From: Haplomitrium mnioides
Taxonomy: Eukaryota; Marchantiophyta; Haplomitriopsida; Calobryales
NCBI GenBank assembly: GCA_049999725.1
Contig: JBNGIS010017936.1
Coordinates: forward strand, 19,045 to 41,696
DNA length: 22,652 nucleotides
Reading direction: 5' to 3'
Below the pieces are notes generated by a model. It was not told the DNA's origin. It was given only the letters and a program-made list of their open reading frames with translations, and did not search any database. Shown here in pieces: positions 19,529-22,652 of the stretch. Each line of letters opens with the position of its first letter. Position 1 is the stretch's first letter. A program made the position numbers and the translations under genes.

Positions 19529-19887
19529 CTTGCCATCTTCCTTTACGTCTTGAAGATGCTTCGCAAAAATGTCCATTTTCTTATACTCGGAAAAATTAAA
19601 TCGTTTTCAATTTGCACAATAAAAGGTAATTGAATAATGGGATTGCACAAAAAACCCGATGTTGGCTTTCTTCCCTCTCGGATCATGGTAATTTGGACCA
19701 ATAGACCCAATTGAATTTTTCACGTTCACCGGTAAAAAGATAAAAGATGTTGATCGGGGTCTTTCAAAGAATAGAAATTTACTAGTTATTGCCACTCAAG
19801 TTTTTTAGGTTTTAGAGCCTTGACAACATCCGAATACCTGTATGGCTTTGGTTGAGGAGGTAGATAAACAATTCCTTGAGATGACAT
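19529..19887 (-). pseudogene. ParB-methyltransferase gene, exon 1
   Basis: It begins MSSQGIVYLPPQPKPYRYSD and, after a frame change near 19790, runs FLFFERPRSTSFIFLPVN, ANIGFFVQSHYSITFYCAN, a TGA at 19609-19607, then EYKKMDIFAKHLQDVKEDGK to the donor G|GTGAAT at 19529/19528. No family was recognised for this domain. The junction with exon 2 is phase 0 and reads smoothly (DGK then DLANYVDSYKD). Confidence 0.6.
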
Positions 19888-20304
19888 TCTCAAGATAATA
19901 GAAACGGGTCAATTTAAAGGTATAAAATATAATGAACAAAGTTCAGAAATCACTAAAGGTTAGAAATTGCAAAAAAAATAAGGAAATGCAAAAACAGCAA
20001 TAACCAAAAAACAAAAGCAAAAACCTAAACTTGCGACAATGGAAAGAAACTTTCCACTAACGCTTCTTTTATAGCTAAATTCTAAAAAATGCTTTTTCTC
20101 GCTAAAAAATGATTCGCAGAGCTCTTGACACATAGGTTCAACTGGTGCAGAAAAAAAGAAGTTAGTATATATATAAAGCATTGCTCGTTTTCATCTTTCC
20201 AATTTGTTTTTCATTTTCTTTACAAAAAGCTCTTAATTTTATCGTTTTGCAAAAAGGAAAACAAAAGAAACACAACAGCCGCTAATTTGAACCAAGAATA
20301 GGCT
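19888..20304 (-). other. Upstream region of the ParB-methyltransferase gene
   Basis: No open frame of note. On the minus strand it carries a TATA-like run (20177-20166) and a second AT run, ATTATATTTTATA, at about 19934-19922, close to the ATG. It ends at the second N gap. Confidence 0.4.
20166..20177 (-). promoter_or_regulatory. Candidate TATA box
   Basis: The minus strand reads TTTATATATATA about 280 bases upstream of the ATG at 19887. In AT-rich DNA such a run is weak evidence on its own. Confidence 0.2.
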
Positions 20305-20404
20305 NNNNNNNNNNNNNNNNNNNNNNNNNNNNNNNNNNNNNNNNNNNNNNNNNNNNNNNNNNNNNNNNNNNNNNNNNNNNNNNNNNNNNNNNNNNNNNNN
20401 NNNN
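20305..20404. other. Assembly gap, 100 N
   Basis: Exactly 100 N, directly at the inner end of the right inverted arm. The length is nominal. Confidence 0.99.
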
Positions 20405-20829
20405 CAATATTACTAGTTTTTATGAAAACATTGGAAAACTCAAATTTGTTTAAAATCATAAAAATTACGGTAAGTTTTCATCAAAAAATTGCATTTATCA
20501 TTGATTACATTTCTAAGCCAAAAAGTTTAAATACACGTCACAAGAAACTATTTTGAAATATGTTTGATTGCACAAACTTGAGGTGCGCGTAGACATGGTG
20601 CTCTTTCAAACTTTTTTGTTGGAAAAATATTACAAAACACAAAGAAAAAACCTAAGGGGACTAGAAGTCAAGGGAATGAGTTTGCAATGGTAAACACAAA
20701 AACAAACAAAAAGAAACATTGCATTGATTTAGGAGCTTCAATTAAAACGTCAAGAAGAAAGGAAGCTTTCAAATTAAGTTGGAAATCCATGCAATCAAAA
20801 GTGAATGTAGGCTTTCAAAAAGGTTCCAG
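20405..20829 (-). repeat. Right inverted arm, cut by the copia element
   Basis: The reverse complement of this stretch matches 14033-14460 along its whole length with small indels and substitutions. It contains the GCGCGTAGAC word (20584-20593) in the same place as the GCACGCATAGAG word in the left arm (14270). It stops abruptly at TCCAG, where the copia LTR begins at 20830. Confidence 0.85.
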
Positions 20830-20975
20830 TGTTATAGTATGGATGAGACACACACATGCAAGTCACCCTGCGCCGCGCTTCTTCCTTCCATAGAATAGAG
20901 TACATTGTGCATGAGAGTGTGTAACCCTATCTATATATAGGGTATAGATAGACATAGTCCTATAGTCCTATAACA
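20830..20975 (-). repeat. 3' LTR of the copia element (146 bp)
   Basis: It starts TGTTATAG and ends CTATAACA on the plus strand, a perfect 8-bp terminal inverted repeat, and is flanked inside by a polypurine tract. It contains a TATATATAG stretch near 20931. The outside 5 bases are TCCAG (20825-20829), the predicted target duplication. Confidence 0.9.
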
Positions 20976-20984
20976 CTCCCCCTT
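20976..20984 (-). promoter_or_regulatory. Polypurine tract of the copia element
   Basis: The minus strand reads AAGGGGGAG directly before the LTR start TGTTATAG, the usual plus-strand primer. Confidence 0.88.
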
Positions 20985-21399
20985 GACTGATTTGTTCTAA
21001 CTTATCAGTCACACTTCTAGGACTATAGTAGTTTATATGCTTCTGCAAGTGTGGTCTCATTAAAACCCCCTGCTTTCTTCTGGGGGAAAGAGTGCCACCA
21101 CCTGAGTGCATTTACATCAAAGGATGGATTGTATGAAACAAGTATGAATCAATCATCACGCATCTATATGCTGTATTGTCGTCGAAGGTGTTGTGTGTTG
21201 TATGCTCCTCTTGTTGACGTCTTCTCGGCAGCTGTATGGGAAAACCTGTGAGCCCTCATCAGCCATGCATATATCAGTAGTGGCGACGTGATGTTGATGA
21301 ATATCTATAAAACAAATCCGAGAGTTAAAATATTATCCTCAATATCAGAAAGCGAGATATAATATGTAGACAGAGATTGAACCATGTGAAAATGACATG
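20985..21399 (-). other. Copia 3' untranslated region
   Basis: Noncoding stretch between the pol stop and the polypurine tract. Apart from short frames without recognisable domains, nothing is seen. Confidence 0.6.
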
Positions 21400-22652
21400 T
21401 CAATGTTGCTTTCTATTGAGTTCGGATAATTTTCGTAGGCCAATGCCCTCAGTATGTGCCCTGTGTAGGGCAGTAGGTAGGGGTTTAGTGAAGATGTCAG
21501 CCCTATTGTCTTTGCTTGGTATCCACTTCACGTTAATCTGTTCGCCATGTTGTTCATGAGTGTAGAAGAATTTAGGGGCTATATGCTTGATTCTGTCCCC
21601 TTTGATGAATCCTTGGGCTATTTGATCAACACATGGTCTATTATCTTCATAGAGTACTGTAGGGGATTGGATAAGTTGCTGACCCGTGTTGGAGTTGATG
21701 TGATCAATCAACTGTCGTAGCCAAATACATTCTCTGCTTGCCTCGTATAAAGCTATGATTTCGGCATGATTGGTAGAGGTTGTTGTAATGGTCTGTTTGG
21801 TGCTTTTCCACGAAATAGCTGTACCTCCTTTAAGGAATACATATCCTGTTTGTGATTTTGTGTCGTCAGGGTCGGATAAGTATCCAGCATCAGCATATCC
21901 AACAATGTCGTTTTCCGCATTTCTCGGGAAGAATAGACCCATGTCTACAATTCCTTGTAGGTACCTGAAAATTCTTTTGATGCCATTCCAATGGCGTATC
22001 GTTGGTTGTGAGCTATGCCTTGCTAGCAGGTTTACAGCGAAAGCAATGTCAGGTCTGGTCTGATTTGCCATATACATCAATGCTCCAATGGCAGATAGGT
22101 ATGGTTTTTCTGGTCCAAGTGTGGGTTCTGTTTCTTTTCTTTTGGAGAACATGTCCTTAGAGGGATCGGAGGATCTCATTTCCATAGGCGTGCTCATCGG
22201 ATGAGCTTTTTCCATGTTGAATTGTTTCAGCATTTTGGAAGTGTAAGTTGACTGGTGTATCAGAATGCCGTCATGTAAGTGTTCGAATTGTATTCCCAAA
22301 CAGAAGTCAGGTTCCCCGATGTCTCGCATTTCAAAGGTGGTTTTCAGTTTCTCAATGGTGTCGGAGGTAAGGCATGGTGTCCCAAAAATGTTAATATCGT
22401 CCACGTATATTGCCACTATGACATATTCAGGGGTGTCCTGTTTCATGAATAGGCATGGTGCAATGTCGTCATTCTTGAAATTCATTGTGATCATTTCTGA
22501 TTTGAATCGTTGATACCAATTTTTGCCGCTTTGTTTGAGACCATACATCGATCTCATGACTTGGACTGCCATTTGAGGGTCCGATCGATTTGATGTTTTA
22601 TATGTCCCATTTGTTGAATGCTTTGTTGATGGAATGTTTCCATGTACACATG
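21400..22652 (-). pseudogene. Copia pol fragment: reverse transcriptase and RNase H
   Basis: From 22572 to 21400 a 390-codon frame is intact. It has SMYGLKQSGKNWYQRF, VAIYVDDINIFG with the Y-V-D-D catalytic box (22396-22410), YLSAIGALMYMANQTRPDI, and an RNase H with YADAGYLSDP, SWKSTKQTITTTSTNHAEI and VLYEDNRPCVDQIA, which keeps the D, E and D positions. It ends IPSKDNRADIFTKPLP and a short tail. In the last 80 bases to the window edge the RT continues (SNRSDPQ before the first Met) but its frame shifts near 22590-22600, so the copy may be defective there. The Met at 22572 is internal, not a start. Confidence 0.9.

Larger units (their letters stand above)
15839..19887 (-). pseudogene. ParB-like domain plus DNA N4/N6-methyltransferase gene, four exons, decayed
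   Basis: Four exon-like blocks (19887-19529, 18968-17503, 17112-16555, 16455-15839; 3000 bp, about 1000 codons) are separated by introns of 560, 390 and 99 bp with GT..AG ends. The order is: unknown N-terminal domain, lysine-rich nuclear-signal-like linker, ParB/sulfiredoxin-like domain, helical linker, methyltransferase with motif IV before motif I. The start ATG at 19887 has an in-frame TGA 27 bases upstream. Twelve in-frame stops (TAG at 18524, 18386, 18227, 17889, 17856, 17802, 16967, 16619, 16078; TGA at 19609, 18545, 16111, first bases given) and frameshifts near 19790, 18000, 17060, 16455 and 16200 show it is dead. The expected activity is adenine-N6 or cytosine-N4 DNA methylation with ParB-type DNA or nucleotide binding. 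The domain pairing is phage- or plasmid-like, but introns and a polyA signal show eukaryotic adaptation. The intact family presumably exists elsewhere in the genome. Confidence 0.72.
20830..22652 (-). mobile_element. Ty1/copia retrotransposon, 3' part
   Basis: On the minus strand the order is RT (from the window edge), RNase H, 3' untranslated region, polypurine tract and 3' LTR. The 5' half and 5' LTR lie to the right of the window. It is the best preserved element here: one 390-codon frame is unbroken. Confidence 0.93.

Noticed and set aside
19117-19599. Overlapping open frames on both strands with repeated 8-residue words (for example MHAWTLES)
   Set aside because: They are the 24-bp array read in frame: the period is a multiple of three and the units are palindromic, so several frames stay open. 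They lie within an intron.
15839-19887. TAG read as a sense codon (recoded gene)
   Set aside because: TAG bias is strong, but TGA stops and several frameshifts are also present, and stops also occur in the other repeats here; methylation-driven decay explains it more simply.

Overview
This is a repeat-rich window from a plant nuclear genome, almost certainly a land plant. The evidence is a primer-binding site complementary to plant initiator-Met tRNA, Ty3/gypsy and Ty1/copia polyproteins of plant type, GT..AG introns and an AATAAA signal in one broken gene, and two runs of exactly 100 N that look like scaffold gaps. The lineage cannot be told from the sequence. No intact host gene was found; every coding region is decayed.

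Layout. (1) 1-3365, minus strand: 5' part of a Ty3/gypsy element (A) with pol running off the left edge, gag, leader, primer-binding site and 5' LTR. (2) 3366-about 11267, plus strand: an older, heavily mutated Ty3/gypsy element (B) with gag, protease, RT, RNase H, integrase and a long GC-richer 3' region with internal repeats. Element A sits inside the gag of B. (3) about 11268-13056, plus strand: an AT-rich pseudogene of the DUF7869 type, lacking its beginning and apparently cut by the insertion of B. (4) about 13.5-20.83 kb: an unusual AT-rich unit bracketed by inverted arms (14033-14460 and 20405-20829), each meeting an N gap on its inner side. (5) 20830-22652, minus strand: a Ty1/copia element whose 3' LTR lies at the broken end of the right arm.

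The most interesting part is the unit in (4). On its minus strand, 19887-15839 reads as a four-exon gene of about 1000 codons. It has plant-like splice sites and an AATAAA 27 bases past the stop. It encodes a ParB/sulfiredoxin-like domain followed by a DNA N4/N6-type methyltransferase: a DPPY-like motif IV written D-I-P-Y, then a QKP motif, then a DLCSGSGT motif I. That domain pair is familiar from phages and bacterial mobile elements, not from the ordinary plant 5-methylcytosine machinery. Introns 1 and 2 are mostly filled with 24-bp tandem arrays in which each unit is an 18-20 bp palindrome. Some units have different arm sequences that still pair with each other. A related 37-bp array lies downstream of the gene. 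The gene is now dead: it carries 12 in-frame stops (9 TAG, 3 TGA, 0 TAA) and several frameshifts, a pattern expected from deamination of CG- and CHG-methylated cytosines.

The picture is of nested insertions: A into B, B into the DUF7869 gene, and copia into the arm of the ParB-methyltransferase unit. Whether that unit is itself a transposon is an inference; no transposase was recognised within it.
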